Shown: positions 17,135 through 26,260 of the stretch, piece after piece | How the letters are laid out: the number at the start of each line of letters is the position of its first letter | How positions within the stretch are numbered: the stretch's first letter is position 1 | Assembly: GCA_964492845.1 (NCBI GenBank) | Contig: CAZBMZ010000009.1 | Location: 113,110 to 177,109, forward strand | Length of the DNA stretch: 64,000 nt | Reading direction: 5' to 3' | Origin: JADJPF01 sp964492845 | Lineage (GTDB): Bacteria; Acidobacteriota; Blastocatellia; Chloracidobacteriales; JADJPF01 | Made by a program: the position numbers and the translations under genes | Notes under the pieces: model-generated | Databases searched by the model: none | The model's input: only the letters and a program-made list of their open reading frames with translations | Told to the model about the DNA's origin: nothing

Positions 17135-18001
17135 TTAAAAGCTTAAAGTCTTTAGATATTCTTTTAAGTCATCAGCAAATTCTTTACGTTTTAGAGCAAA
17201 CTCTATTGTAGCAATTAAAAAGCCTAATTTATCGCCTCCATCGTGTCTTTTACCATTAAATTTGCAAGCATAAAATGGACGTTTTGCTAGTAAGCTTTTC
17301 ATAGCGTCTGTAAGTTGTATTTCCCCACCTGTGCCTTTACCGGTTTGTTCTAAAACTGGGAACAAATCAGGAGTTAGAATATAGCGGCCAATAATAGCAA
17401 GTTTTGAAGGTGCTTGTTCAAAGGGTGGTTTTTCAACCATATCAGTAATTTTATAAACTTGATCTGTTATTTTTTCATGTGCAATTACACCAAAACGAGA
17501 AATATTTGGCCCTTCTATTTCTGTAACTGCAATAACAGGAGCTTGATACTGTTGATAAACTTCCATCATTTGTTTTAAGCAAGGTTCATCAGAATCTACT
17601 ACATCATCTGGCAATATTACAGCAAAAGGCTCATCCCCAATTAAGTTTTTACCCATTAATACAGCATGCCCTAACCCTAAAGCTTTTCTTTGTCTCACAT
17701 AAGAAAACTCGGCCAAACTAATAAGTTTATTTAATTCTGCTAAGTTTGCTTCTTTACCTCGCTCTAGTAAAGTGTGTTCTAGCTCAAAACTAGTGTCAAA
17801 GTGATCTTCTAAAGCATATTTGCCACGTCCAGTTATAATAACAATATTTTCAATTCCACTATTAATAGCCTCTTCAACGCCGTATTGAATCAAGGGTTTA
17901 TCAACTAGAGTTAGCATTTCTTTGGGAATAACCTTAGTAGCAGGTAAAAACCTAGTACCTAATCCAGCAGCAGGAAAAATAGCTTTACGAACTTTTTGCA
18001 T
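17135..18001 (-). CDS. galU: UTP-glucose-1-phosphate uridylyltransferase
   Basis: 288 residues. A-A-G-L-G-T-R-F-L-P-A-T-K-V-I-P-K-E-M-L at the N-terminus is the GalU nucleotide and catalytic motif. A-V-I-L-P-D-D-V-V binds metal, F-G-V-I and V-E-K-P-P position the sugar, and G-G-E-I-Q-L-T-D-A is a conserved GalU block. It makes UDP-glucose for LPS, exopolysaccharide and glycogen-related routes and would feed the GalE-like SDR at 1.2 kb. It is monocistronic by appearance, ending against the convergent HARE-HTH gene. Confidence 0.93.
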   Translation of the reverse strand: MQKVRKAIFPAAGLGTRFLPATKVIPKEMLTLVDKPLIQYGVEEAINSGIENIVIITGRGKYALEDHFDTSFELEHTLLERGKEANLAELNKLISLAEFSYVRQRKALGLGHAVLMGKNLIGDEPFAVILPDDVVDSDEPCLKQMMEVYQQYQAPVIAVTEIEGPNISRFGVIAHEKITDQVYKITDMVEKPPFEQAPSKLAIIGRYILTPDLFPVLEQTGKGTGGEIQLTDAMKSLLAKRPFYACKFNGKRHDGGDKLGFLIATIEFALKRKEFADDLKEYLKTLSF

Positions 18002-18363
18002 AAGTATTTGCTCCTTAAAAACAAAGTGCCGATAAAATAATAAATTTATATATTAAAAAAACTATTATTGCTGATAATAATAAATTTACCTATTTTTTAG
18101 TAAACTTTATATTGTTATTATTTGAAAATAAAGTTTATATTTGTAGCCATGTTTAAGCTTAAAACATCCTATCAAATTTACTTAAATCTAAAAAATTTTA
18201 CCCCAAAAAATAAAAGTAAAGATTAAGATAAATATTATGGTAAATAAATATATTAAATTGATAGGGAAAAATAGTTTCTTAAAAAATTAACAACTCTTTA
18301 ACTTTAGGTTAAACAGTAAGTTAGACATAACAATTAAATACTTATTGAGAGGTATAAATAATA
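18002..18363. other. AT-rich intergenic region, no gene seen
   Basis: About 360 bases between the divergent galU and DUF4388 starts. It is very AT-rich, with poly-A/T runs and no ORF or strong hairpin. It should hold both promoters. GAGAGG lies about 12 bases before the DUF4388 ATG. Confidence 0.5.
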
Positions 18364-19827
18364 ATGTTAGGACAATTTGATCGTAAATTTTATATTGATT
18401 TTTTACGTGATATAGACGAAGCAGAAATGAGTGGTATATTACGCTTACGTCAAAACCGAATTCTTAAAGCTTTATTTTTTGAGTCAGGTTGCTTAGTGTT
18501 TGGTATTAGCAATTTGCCAGATGAAGAATTAGGACAACATTTAGTTAATACAGAAGAACTAACAAACGAACATCTAGAATCCTTAAAACAGCATATTAAT
18601 CGAACTCAACCATTAACTTTTTTATTACAAGCCTATAATTTAGTTAACCATGAAAAATTAGTAAAAGCTGAGTATGAGTTAATTTCTAGTATGGCAATAA
18701 CTTGTTTTAATTGGGAAACAGGAGAATATACTTTTGATAGCAGTAAAACAGCAGACCATGAATTTAAGATTCAAATTCGTGCCTTAGATATTTTAGCCAA
18801 TGGTATACGTAATTTACAGGATGAAAACTATATTTGTAGTGTTATAGGAGATTTGACACAATATGTTTTACCTGTTACAGACCTTTTTAACCGAACTAAA
18901 CGATTAAGTCTTACACCTCAAGAAGGCTATGTTTTATCTCTAATTGATACAGCAAAAACAGTCTCTCATCTAGTTTCTAGCAGTGGTTTACCAGAAATGG
19001 ATGTACTTAGAACCCTATATGTGCTTCTAGCAACAGGTGTTTTAGACCCATTAGAAGAAACTATAGATATTCGTACTTCTGTAAAACTCGCTAATGCTAG
19101 TGGAAATCCAATCAAAGCTGTACCTATTAGCGCGCCAACAGCATCCCTACCAAGAGCATCTGGAGCTTATCGCAAGCTTTCACCACTAGATCAAACTTAT
19201 AGTAGCTTGCAAACAGCCCAAGCCCAAGCTCAACCTGTTATGCAAGCTCAAGCTGTTCCACAGGCTCAAGCTGTTCCACAAGCTCAACCAACCCAACAAT
19301 ATCAAACAGGTAGACTAGACCAGCCACAGCCAGCTAAATCTAACAAAATAAACACTGCTAAATTAGAAGCTTTGGCAGGAATTAAAATTCGCTCTTCTAC
19401 AGGTGCTAAGGATTCACAAGAAAATGAGCAAGCAGAACAATTATTTATTCAAGGTAAACAGCTACTACGTACCGGAGATTTACGTAAAGCAGAAATAGCT
19501 TTTCGTCAAGCAATTGATTTATCTCCAGATACAGCTAAATATTTATTAGCACTTTCATTGATTTTAGTTAAACGCTCTACTTCACGTAAAGAAGCTGAAG
19601 GATTATTAATTAGGTGTTGTGAATTAGAATCTAGTGCTATGGAGCCAAGATTACAACTAGCTAGTATTTATGAACAAAGCAACATGCCATCAAAAGCAGA
19701 GCAAATGTATAAAAGTGTATTAAGTATTGATCCTGAAAATGCTGTTGCCAAAGAAAAATTGAAAAAAAATAACTCTATTTGGAATGCAGATGTTGGCTCA
19801 ATCTTTTCCAAAATATTAAAAAAATAA
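18364..19827 (+). CDS. DUF4388 (PatA-like) N-terminal domain protein with TPR C-terminus
   Basis: 487 residues. Residues 1-150 resemble DUF4388/PatA-type domains (L-R-D-I-D-E-A-E-M-S-G-I-L-R-L ... K-A-L-F-F-E-S-G-C-L-V-F), and 170-250 form a helical, wHTH-like segment. A low-complexity linker (about 275-325) is built from Gln, Ala, Val and Pro with repeated Q-A-Q-A-V-P units. The last 120 residues are TPR-like (F-I-Q-G-K-Q-L-L-R-T-G-D-L-R-K-A-E ... D-P-E-N-A-V-A-K-E-K-L). Such proteins are probable scaffolds in gliding, predatory or kinase-rich bacteria, but no enzymatic residue is seen. A terminator follows. Confidence 0.7.
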   Translation: MLGQFDRKFYIDFLRDIDEAEMSGILRLRQNRILKALFFESGCLVFGISNLPDEELGQHLVNTEELTNEHLESLKQHINRTQPLTFLLQAYNLVNHEKLVKAEYELISSMAITCFNWETGEYTFDSSKTADHEFKIQIRALDILANGIRNLQDENYICSVIGDLTQYVLPVTDLFNRTKRLSLTPQEGYVLSLIDTAKTVSHLVSSSGLPEMDVLRTLYVLLATGVLDPLEETIDIRTSVKLANASGNPIKAVPISAPTASLPRASGAYRKLSPLDQTYSSLQTAQAQAQPVMQAQAVPQAQAVPQAQPTQQYQTGRLDQPQPAKSNKINTAKLEALAGIKIRSSTGAKDSQENEQAEQLFIQGKQLLRTGDLRKAEIAFRQAIDLSPDTAKYLLALSLILVKRSTSRKEAEGLLIRCCELESSAMEPRLQLASIYEQSNMPSKAEQMYKSVLSIDPENAVAKEKLKKNNSIWNADVGSIFSKILKK

Positions 19828-19848
19828 ATCTTAAACTCAATCTTTTTT

Positions 19849-19895
19849 GGTATTGCAAAATTAGTTATTTTGATTTTTGCAATACCATTTTTCTT
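19849..19895 (+). terminator. rho-independent terminator after the DUF4388-TPR gene
   Basis: GGTATTGCAAAA pairs perfectly with TTTTGCAATACC (12 bp) across a 14-base loop, followed by ATTTTTCTTTTC. Confidence 0.8.
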
Positions 19896-20179
19896 TTCTA
19901 GTTAAGTAATTATCATTAATTGGTTAATTATCTAATATTTTTACCTTAAATATTGTTAATGCAGTAGATAAATAAAATTTTAACTTAAACTCCCATATGT
20001 AGTGTGATATGCTTAATTTATACACTATAAATTAAACTAAATTTACTATTTATAAGAAATTAGCATATATTTTTTTAATATAATACATAATAAAATTTGT
20101 TTGACTATCCTCATTTGCTACTCTACAATCCAACCCACAAAAGATAATTGTTCATTAAAATAAATACATTAGGAAAATA
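19896..20179. other. AT-rich intergenic region
   Basis: The whole gap between the TPR and HPt-like genes is about 350 bases. After the terminator it is AT-rich, without an ORF or recognisable RNA. It presumably carries the promoter of the small HPt-like gene. Confidence 0.4.
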
Positions 20180-20500
20180 GTGTTGCAAGATTTACTAGTC
20201 AAAACAATGCCTGATGAAGATAAAGAAGATTTACTAAAAGAGTTGATACCATGGTATTTGTCCTCAGAAAAAGAAAATCTAGTTTTATTAGAAAAAGCTT
20301 TATCTGAAAAGGATTTTGCTATTCTAATAGATTTAGGTGATAAACTTTATGGGCATGGAGCAACTTTTGGTTTTCCTTTTATTAGTATTTTGGGAAAAAG
20401 AATTGAGGTAGCTGCAATACAAAAAGATAGTTTGCAAATTTCTTCATTAATTAAATGTTTAAGAAATTATCTAGAAGAAAAAGTCAAGAACCTAAATTAA
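20180..20500 (+). CDS. HPt-like four-helix protein lacking the phospho-histidine
   Basis: 106 residues, helical. The segment L-G-D-K-L-Y-G-H-G-A-T-F-G-F-P aligns with the HPt hallmark (A-H-x-L-K-G-x-G-x-x-x-G-F). At the place of the phosphorylated His there is Asp, and a His sits five residues later where HPts have a small residue. So I read it as an HPt fold whose phosphotransfer is doubtful: an inhibitor, scaffold or diverged member. Start is GTG at 20180 with AGGA 5 bases upstream. No histidine kinase or receiver gene is nearby. Confidence 0.5.
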   Translation: MLQDLLVKTMPDEDKEDLLKELIPWYLSSEKENLVLLEKALSEKDFAILIDLGDKLYGHGATFGFPFISILGKRIEVAAIQKDSLQISSLIKCLRNYLEEKVKNLN

Positions 20501-20861
20501 TTATGTAACTGTTTACGAGTATCAAGCAGAATATCAGCAATTATTAACTTTCGTCTTCCTTAACCAACTTTCTCTTATATAAAAAACTAATTCATGCACA
20601 CAAATTAAAATTTCTTCTATCTTTACACAAACTCTTACTTTCTTAATACACTTATCAAAGTCATATTCCTATTCTTACCACTTCCCCCAAACATAGCGTT
20701 TATGTTTTGGTTTAATGGAAAATTCACTGGAAAATATACCTAGAGCAACAAAAAACAAAGTTAAAAAGTTAGTTTAAGCAAAACATTTTCAAACTACTTT
20801 TGTATTTATAATCTCTTAAAAGTTAAATAATCAATAAATCTTCAAGTAATAGGCCAAATAT
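20501..20861. other. AT-rich intergenic region, no gene seen
   Basis: About 360 bases, AT-rich, stops in all frames, no clear hairpin. It should carry the promoter of the secreted-protein cluster that follows. Confidence 0.4.
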
Positions 20862-21989
20862 ATGAACCGTTATATAAAAATAATAGTTTTGTTAACTTTT
20901 TTTGTTATTACAAGTATTGCTTATGGGTTTTCTAGCGGCCCTGTACCAGGTCGGACGGGCGCGCCAGGCGAGTTAACTTGTGTTGATTGTCATGATTCTT
21001 TTGAGCTTAATCGTGGCCCAGGTCGAGTAGAAATTTTGGATTTACCTAAAAATTACCAAGCAGGTCAAAAAATAAAAGTCCGTGTAAATGTTAGGCAAAA
21101 CAATCAAAAACGCTGGGGATTTCAACTTACTGCCCTAGACAAACAAGAACAAGCTGTTGGTCAATTTGTTATTACTGACCCTACAAATACCCAAATAATT
21201 ACCAGTGATAACCGTGTTTATGTTGAACATACCAACCAAGGGTCAATGGCAACTACTCAAGGTGGACGAGATTGGACATTTGAATGGGTGGCACCAGACA
21301 TAGATCGTGGGCCAGTAACTTTTTATGCTAGTGGAAATGCTGCTGACGGCCTTGGTAATAGCGAAGGTGATTTTATTTATACTACTGCACTTGAAATAGG
21401 AAGCTTTACTGATCCAGAAGTTACTTTGTCTAGTCCAAATGGTGGAGAAACTCTTACAGGTGGACAAGTAACTACAATTAAATGGACATCAACTAATGCA
21501 ATTTCTCATGATGTTTTTATCCAAATTAATGGACTAATGGATATTCCAAAACTAATTATTAGCGGTTTAAGTGGCGATGTGCAACAGTTTAGTTGGCAAG
21601 TGCCTCCAGATATATCTACAACTAAAGCACGACTTATTATTGTTGCTCAAGGTGCAAGTGGACGTGCTGATTCAGATAGTTCTGACAGAGATATTACAAT
21701 TTTAGCTGGTCAAATAATCCCAGGGCCTACTATTAGCACTATCAAAGTTACAAATAAAAAAATAGTAGTTGAAGGTACTGGATTTAATAGCACTACAAAA
21801 CTAACTGTTAATGATGTTGGCTTTAGCTCTACAGCAATACTAAATGCTACAGCTACTAAGTTTACTCAAAAAGGAACAGCTAGCAATGGGGCTACAGTAG
21901 GACAGCTAATCCCTAGTAAAGCCACAGTTAGATTAATTTTTACTAATATGGGTGGTGGAGTGACGGAAATTATTTACACTCGCCCTTAA
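20862..21989 (+). CDS. secreted choice-of-anchor V (reeler-type) protein with Ig-like domains
   Basis: 375 residues with an N-terminal signal peptide (hydrophobic to about residue 22). G-A-P-G-E-L-T-C-V-D-C-H-D follows, a C-x-x-C-H pair that could bind haem or simply a metal. The domain to about 180 (G-F-Q-L-T-A-L ... T-F-E-W-V-A-P ... V-T-F-Y-A-S-G-N-A-A-D-G) matches choice-of-anchor V/reeler proteins. Residues 185-285 (L-S-S-P-N-G-G-E-T-L ... I-K-W-T-S) look like a Ser-Thr-rich GPI-anchor-type Ig domain, and the C-terminus is IPT/TIG-like. It lies upstream of the DUF1800/DUF1501 pair and is probably exported with it. Confidence 0.7.
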   Translation: MNRYIKIIVLLTFFVITSIAYGFSSGPVPGRTGAPGELTCVDCHDSFELNRGPGRVEILDLPKNYQAGQKIKVRVNVRQNNQKRWGFQLTALDKQEQAVGQFVITDPTNTQIITSDNRVYVEHTNQGSMATTQGGRDWTFEWVAPDIDRGPVTFYASGNAADGLGNSEGDFIYTTALEIGSFTDPEVTLSSPNGGETLTGGQVTTIKWTSTNAISHDVFIQINGLMDIPKLIISGLSGDVQQFSWQVPPDISTTKARLIIVAQGASGRADSDSSDRDITILAGQIIPGPTISTIKVTNKKIVVEGTGFNSTTKLTVNDVGFSSTAILNATATKFTQKGTASNGATVGQLIPSKATVRLIFTNMGGGVTEIIYTRP

Positions 21990-22083
21990 TTTTTCAGACT
22001 TTTTTAATAGGTCGTTTCTCTAAAAAAACACAACAAGCAAAATACTAAAATAATTAAAAATCACTAAAAAGAAGGAAAAAACT

Positions 22084-23436
22084 ATGTGTGCTGCTGAATG
22101 GAATGAAAGAAGCGTCTCTCATATGTTGCGCCGAGTAGGATTTGGAGCAACACCAGAAGAAGTAAAATTTTACCTTGATATGGGTCAAGCCCGCGCTATT
22201 GATTATGTTCTTAACTATGAATCAATTGATGATAGCGAAGTAGATCGCCAAATTGCTGCCGCAAATTTAGATTTAACTAAAACCTCTGATTTAATTCTTT
22301 GGTGGGTCTTACGGATGATTCTTACTAAAAGACCATTACAAGAAAAAATGGTTTTCTTTTGGCATGATCATTTTGCAACTGCAATTTTCAAAGTAAAAGA
22401 ACAAGATTTAATGTTGCAACAAAACCAACTTTTTAGAAAATTTGCTTTAGGCAATTTCCAAGATTTCTTGTTGGCAGTTTCTCAAGATCCAGCAATGATT
22501 ATTTGGTTAGATAATTTTACTAACAAAAAAGGTCAACCTAATGAAAACTATGCTCGTGAGCTTAATGAGCTTTTTTCAATGGGTGTTGGTAATTATACAG
22601 AAATGGATGTAAAAGAAGCTGCTCGTGCTTTTACAGGTTGGTCAATCAATCGTCGCTCAAAAGAATTTCAATTTGAAACCAATCAACATGACTTTGGAAC
22701 TAAGACTTTTTTAGGTGAAACAGGCCCGTTTAATGGTGATGACATTGTGCGAATTATTTCTGGAAAACCTGCTACAGCACAATTTATTAGCAAGAAATTA
22801 TTTGAATTCTTTGTTTTCCAAAACCCAAAACAAAGCACTATTGATAATTTAGCTAACATTTATTTAACCAGTAAATTTAGTATTAAAGCTGTAATGCAAG
22901 CAATTCTTAATTCAGATGAATTTTTCTCAGAAAAAGCTTTTAATACTTTAGTCAAAAGCCCTACAGAATATGTAGTTGGGACATTAAAAATGCTTAAAGC
23001 TACACTTGATACTCGTGGCAAAGCTGGAGACATTCTTAATTCTCTATCTATACAAGGTCAAACTCTTTTTAATCCTCCTTCTGTAAGTGGTTGGGACGGT
23101 GGCATAGAGTGGATTAATACTTCAACCTTACTTAATCGTTTTAACTTTGCTAACACATTATCTAGCAATCGTATGACACGGGGAGCAACAATTGACCCTA
23201 AAGCCTTGTTAGCTAACTCAAAAGCCACTAAATCTAAAGATATAGTTGATTTTTTCCTTAAACAATTAGGTCTTTTTGATGTTGATGCTGCAAGCAATAA
23301 AACACTTAAAAAATATTTAGACCAAAATGATGATGGTTCAAAAGGCAAATTTACTTTAACTGATGCAAACATTGACAAAAAAGTTAGAGGCTTAATCCAT
23401 TTAATTATTACTTTACCTGACTACCAACTTAATTAA
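22084..23436 (+). CDS. DUF1800 family protein
   Basis: 450 residues. H-M-L-R-R-V-G-F-G-A-T-P-E-E-V, then W-W-V-L-R-M, F-W-H-D-H-F-A-T and N-E-N-Y-A-R-E-L-N-E-L-F-S-M-G-V are the DUF1800 blocks; P-S-V-S-G-W-D-G-G is the C-terminal one. The biochemical function is unknown. DUF1800 genes are almost always next to a DUF1501 gene, as here (18 bases). Unlike many members it has no obvious signal peptide, so it may be exported with the Tat substrate encoded next. A GAAGGA site lies 8 bases before the ATG. Confidence 0.9.
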   Translation: MCAAEWNERSVSHMLRRVGFGATPEEVKFYLDMGQARAIDYVLNYESIDDSEVDRQIAAANLDLTKTSDLILWWVLRMILTKRPLQEKMVFFWHDHFATAIFKVKEQDLMLQQNQLFRKFALGNFQDFLLAVSQDPAMIIWLDNFTNKKGQPNENYARELNELFSMGVGNYTEMDVKEAARAFTGWSINRRSKEFQFETNQHDFGTKTFLGETGPFNGDDIVRIISGKPATAQFISKKLFEFFVFQNPKQSTIDNLANIYLTSKFSIKAVMQAILNSDEFFSEKAFNTLVKSPTEYVVGTLKMLKATLDTRGKAGDILNSLSIQGQTLFNPPSVSGWDGGIEWINTSTLLNRFNFANTLSSNRMTRGATIDPKALLANSKATKSKDIVDFFLKQLGLFDVDAASNKTLKKYLDQNDDGSKGKFTLTDANIDKKVRGLIHLIITLPDYQLN

Positions 23437-23454
23437 TTTATAGAGGAGATTACC

Positions 23455-24711
23455 ATGGCACACTCAAGAAGAGATTTCTTAAAAGGAACAATAGGTTTAC
23501 TTTCATTATCACTTGCAGCACCAGAACTTTGTTTTCAAAGCTCCAGTAATGTTTTTGCTGCACCAAATCCATCTGGTAAAGTGTTGGTAGTTGTACAGTT
23601 AGACGGCGGAAATGATGGGTTAAATACCGTTATTCCCTATACTGACAAGGCTTATTATGATGCACGTCCAATGCTTGCAATTCCAGAAAGCTCAGTCTTA
23701 AAAGCTACTGATAGTTTAGGTTTTCATCCGGTGATGAGTAAATTTAAGGGCTTATTTGATCAAAAGCGAATTGCTGTAATTCAAAATACTGGATATCCAA
23801 ATCCAAATCTTTCACATTTTCAATCACGAGCAATTTATCATCGTGCCGACCCAACAACTAGAGAAGAAGTTTTTCAACTAGGCTGGTTAGGCAAATATGG
23901 AGATGTAAAACTTTCTGACACAGGCAACCCCTTATCAGTAATTAATCTTGGTGACGGGCGAGGCTCTGCGGCTTTACCTAAGAGTTTGGTAGCAGAAAAA
24001 CTTATTCCTGCTTCTATTAATAGTTTTCCTTTGTATCAATTCCAAACAGATGCTAAATATCCGGCTGACCGCAATAATCAAATTAATGCTTTAGCAAAAA
24101 GTAATGCCATTAAGTCAGACGATTTTAATTTTCTCTATGTTGAACAAACTGCTTTAGATGCGCTTGATAGCTCTCAATCTTTACAAGCAGGAATTACTAA
24201 ATATACTCCAACTATTAAATACCCAGAAAATAGCCTTGGTGTTCAACTGCAAATGGCAGCACAAGTAATAGCTGGTGATTTAGGAGCGCAAGTAATTCAT
24301 GTTACATTAGGCGGGTTTGATACTCACTCAGGGCAAAAAAGCGACCATGAAGAGCTACTAACCGCTATTTCAGAAAGCTTTGATGCTTTTTATCAAGATT
24401 TAGTCAGATTAGGTAAAGCTGACAATGTATTAGTAATGGCATTTTCTGAATTTGGTCGTAGAGTCCGTGAAAATGGAAGTGCAGGAACTGATCATGGAAC
24501 TTCTGGCCCAATGTTTGTAATGGGTAATGCTGTTAAAGGTGGTTTTTATGGTAATAGTCCTAATCTCTCTAATTTAGACAATGCTGGTAACACAGTTTTT
24601 GATATAGATTTTCGTTCTGTCTATAGCACAATTCTTAGCGATTGGTTACTAACAGATCCTCAGCCTGTATTAGGTGGCAAGTTTGAAAATATTGGATTTA
24701 TTAACAAGTAA
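23455..24711 (+). CDS. DUF1501 family protein, Tat-exported
   Basis: 418 residues starting with S-R-R-D-F-L-K-G plus a hydrophobic stretch, a twin-arginine signal. The mature part (V-V-V-Q-L-D-G-G-N-D-G-L-N-T-V-I-P-Y ... H-F-Q-S-R-A-I-Y-H ... G-G-F-D-T-H ... A-F-S-E-F-G-R-R-V-R-E-N ... D-H-G-T-S-G-P) is the DUF1501 fold, which has alkaline-phosphatase/sulfatase-like metal residues. A periplasmic hydrolase role is inferred from that superfamily. It is coupled to DUF1800 at 18 bases, with a GAGGAG ribosome site. Confidence 0.9.
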   Translation: MAHSRRDFLKGTIGLLSLSLAAPELCFQSSSNVFAAPNPSGKVLVVVQLDGGNDGLNTVIPYTDKAYYDARPMLAIPESSVLKATDSLGFHPVMSKFKGLFDQKRIAVIQNTGYPNPNLSHFQSRAIYHRADPTTREEVFQLGWLGKYGDVKLSDTGNPLSVINLGDGRGSAALPKSLVAEKLIPASINSFPLYQFQTDAKYPADRNNQINALAKSNAIKSDDFNFLYVEQTALDALDSSQSLQAGITKYTPTIKYPENSLGVQLQMAAQVIAGDLGAQVIHVTLGGFDTHSGQKSDHEELLTAISESFDAFYQDLVRLGKADNVLVMAFSEFGRRVRENGSAGTDHGTSGPMFVMGNAVKGGFYGNSPNLSNLDNAGNTVFDIDFRSVYSTILSDWLLTDPQPVLGGKFENIGFINK

Positions 24712-24738
24712 GGTAGCTTTTAACTAAACCAAGGTAAA

Positions 24739-24797
24739 GTGGCAGTGCGCAAAATGTACTGAATTTTTATTCAGCATTACATTTGTATCACTGCCAC
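24739..24797. terminator. long bipartite hairpin, probable bidirectional terminator
   Basis: GTGGCAGTG (24739-24747) pairs with CACTGCCAC (24789-24797). Inside, AATGTA and CTGAAT pair with ATTCAG and TACATT around a TTTT loop. The result is a nearly continuous 59-base hairpin between convergent gene ends (DUF1501 and mazF). T-rich sequence follows on the plus side (ATCTTTTATTGG). Confidence 0.65.
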
Positions 24798-24818
24798 ATC
24801 TTTTATTGGCTATATAAA

Positions 24819-25154
24819 TTAGAAAGTTAGAAGTGTAGAAAGCTTATTAAAAACATCTTGGACAGTAGAATCAGGTAATTTGCAAAGAAAAGTAGTATTG
24901 CGCACAGTCCAATCAAGGTTTTTAATCTGATCAGATAAAATAGCTCCCGTAATTTTTAACCCATTAGGAAGAACAACTTCAAAAGGATATCCTTTGATTT
25001 GATTAGTTATTGGACAAAAAATACCTAAGCCAACTTTTTTATTATATTCTTTAGGTGACATAACTAGTGCTAGTCTTCTTCCAGCTTGTTCATGTCCTGC
25101 TTGTGGATTTAGATCTATCCAAACTATATCCCCTCTTTCCGGCACATATTTCAT
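24819..25154 (-). CDS. mazF: MazF/PemK family endoribonuclease toxin
   Basis: 111 residues. G-D-I-V-W-I-D-L-N-P-Q-A-G-H-E-Q-A-G-R-R-L-A-L-V-M-S is the PemK/MazF N-terminal signature with the catalytic Arg loop, and F-C-P-I-T-N-Q-I-K-G-Y-P-F-E-V is the second block. It is expected to cut mRNA at a short sequence. It lies 4 bases downstream of the antitoxin gene, the usual order for this type II pair. The length is normal and all family motifs are intact. Confidence 0.9.
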   Translation of the reverse strand: MKYVPERGDIVWIDLNPQAGHEQAGRRLALVMSPKEYNKKVGLGIFCPITNQIKGYPFEVVLPNGLKITGAILSDQIKNLDWTVRNTTFLCKLPDSTVQDVFNKLSTLLTF

Positions 25155-25158
25155 AACT

Positions 25159-25401
25159 TTACCATACCTCTTTTCCTACTGCTTCCCCTGTATTAATTTC
25201 CTCATGCACATTATCTTTTGTAATCTGTGATAACAAATCTTCTAACTTATATTTATTTGATGTTATTGGTGTTATTACTATACTGCCTTCAACCAATTTT
25301 ACTTCTACATTTATTCCTTGTTCTATTTTTGCTTCTTTTGCAAATGCTTTTGGTATCCTCAAAGCTAAACTATTTCCCCATTTTTGTATTTGTGATTGCA
25401 T
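25159..25401 (-). CDS. mazE: MazE-like AbrB-fold antitoxin
   Basis: 80 residues. I-Q-K-W-G-N-S-L-A-L-R-I-P-K-A-F is the MazE/AbrB swapped-hairpin DNA-binding motif. The C-terminal half (L-L-S-Q-I ... H-E-E-I-N-T-G-E-A-V-G-K-E-V-W) is the flexible MazF-neutralising tail. AGGGGAAAG precedes the ATG. The complex probably represses its own promoter in the 140 bases upstream. Next to two unrecognised genes on the same strand. Confidence 0.88.
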   Translation of the reverse strand: MQSQIQKWGNSLALRIPKAFAKEAKIEQGINVEVKLVEGSIVITPITSNKYKLEDLLSQITKDNVHEEINTGEAVGKEVW

Positions 25402-25541
25402 ACTTTCCCCTTAAATCAATTTGTATAAACTTTGAATATACATTTATTATTTCTGTTTTACAAGAATAAGTTTTCTATGGCTTTTAATACACTGTATTTA
25501 ATTTGTACAGCTAAATTTGCTTTTCAAAAATTAACCCCTAG

Positions 25542-26249
25542 CTACTCAATAAGCTTAAAGCCTTGGTAGGGAAGGATATCTTTTACTACAAATATTTTAT
25601 GAGGTTTAAAATCTGCTAAGGGAATAGAAAAAACCTCTGACCTTTTCCAAAAATTATGTAGTTTTACTTCTAATCTTTTTGTCAATTGGTTTGTAAATAT
25701 TGAATCATAATAGACTTGTTGGAAATGGTCAGTAAACTCTAAAACTAAAAATTGCCCTGTTTGAGCAAGAGCCATATCTTTTGGCAAATATTCTAGGATA
25801 AAAACCACTCCATAACGGATTATATAAACAAATTTTTCTTTGTAACTTTTTCCATCTACTTTAAATGAAGCTTTTTGTATTACACCTTCACCTTGAACCA
25901 AGCTATAGCCTTTTTCTAGTAAATAATGGTTAATAAATTTTTCTATAAATTTAACTTCCTTGTCATTTAATTTATCAAATAGATGTTTTGGTTCTGCTGC
26001 ATAATAATTTTTTAGATGACGACGCATAAGAACATCTAAAATTGTGAATCTATTATCTTTATGCCATTTATAAGACTCTAAAGATTTTAGTTCCCACCTA
26101 CGTAATTTGCTAGTTTGAGAGAGAGAAAAATCATAAATATTTTTATTTGGACAATAAAAAAATTGGTAAAAGGCTTGTCTTACTGTTTGTGGAGTTAAGA
26201 CAAGCACTTGACCATTGCCAGCTAAAGAAATTGATATTGGTTGGCTCAT
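25542..26249 (-). CDS. hypothetical protein, second gene of an unrecognised pair
   Basis: 235 residues, no signal peptide or membrane helix. I do not recognise the family. The N-terminus has alternating beta-type segments (I-S-I-S-L-A-G-N-G-Q-V-L-V-L-T-P), then F-Y-Q-F-F-Y-C-P-N-K-N and a basic, aromatic helix-rich part (K-L-R-R-W-E-L-K-S, D-V-L-M-R-R-H-L-K-N-Y-Y). The C-terminal half is rich in beta strand and aromatic residues. It starts 11 bases after the preceding gene without a good ribosome site, so it is probably translationally coupled. It lies between that gene and mazEF on the same strand. Nucleic-acid binding is possible given the basic aromatic stretch, but is only a guess. Confidence 0.6.
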   Translation of the reverse strand: MSQPISISLAGNGQVLVLTPQTVRQAFYQFFYCPNKNIYDFSLSQTSKLRRWELKSLESYKWHKDNRFTILDVLMRRHLKNYYAAEPKHLFDKLNDKEVKFIEKFINHYLLEKGYSLVQGEGVIQKASFKVDGKSYKEKFVYIIRYGVVFILEYLPKDMALAQTGQFLVLEFTDHFQQVYYDSIFTNQLTKRLEVKLHNFWKRSEVFSIPLADFKPHKIFVVKDILPYQGFKLIE

Positions 26250-26260
26250 AAACTAAAAGT

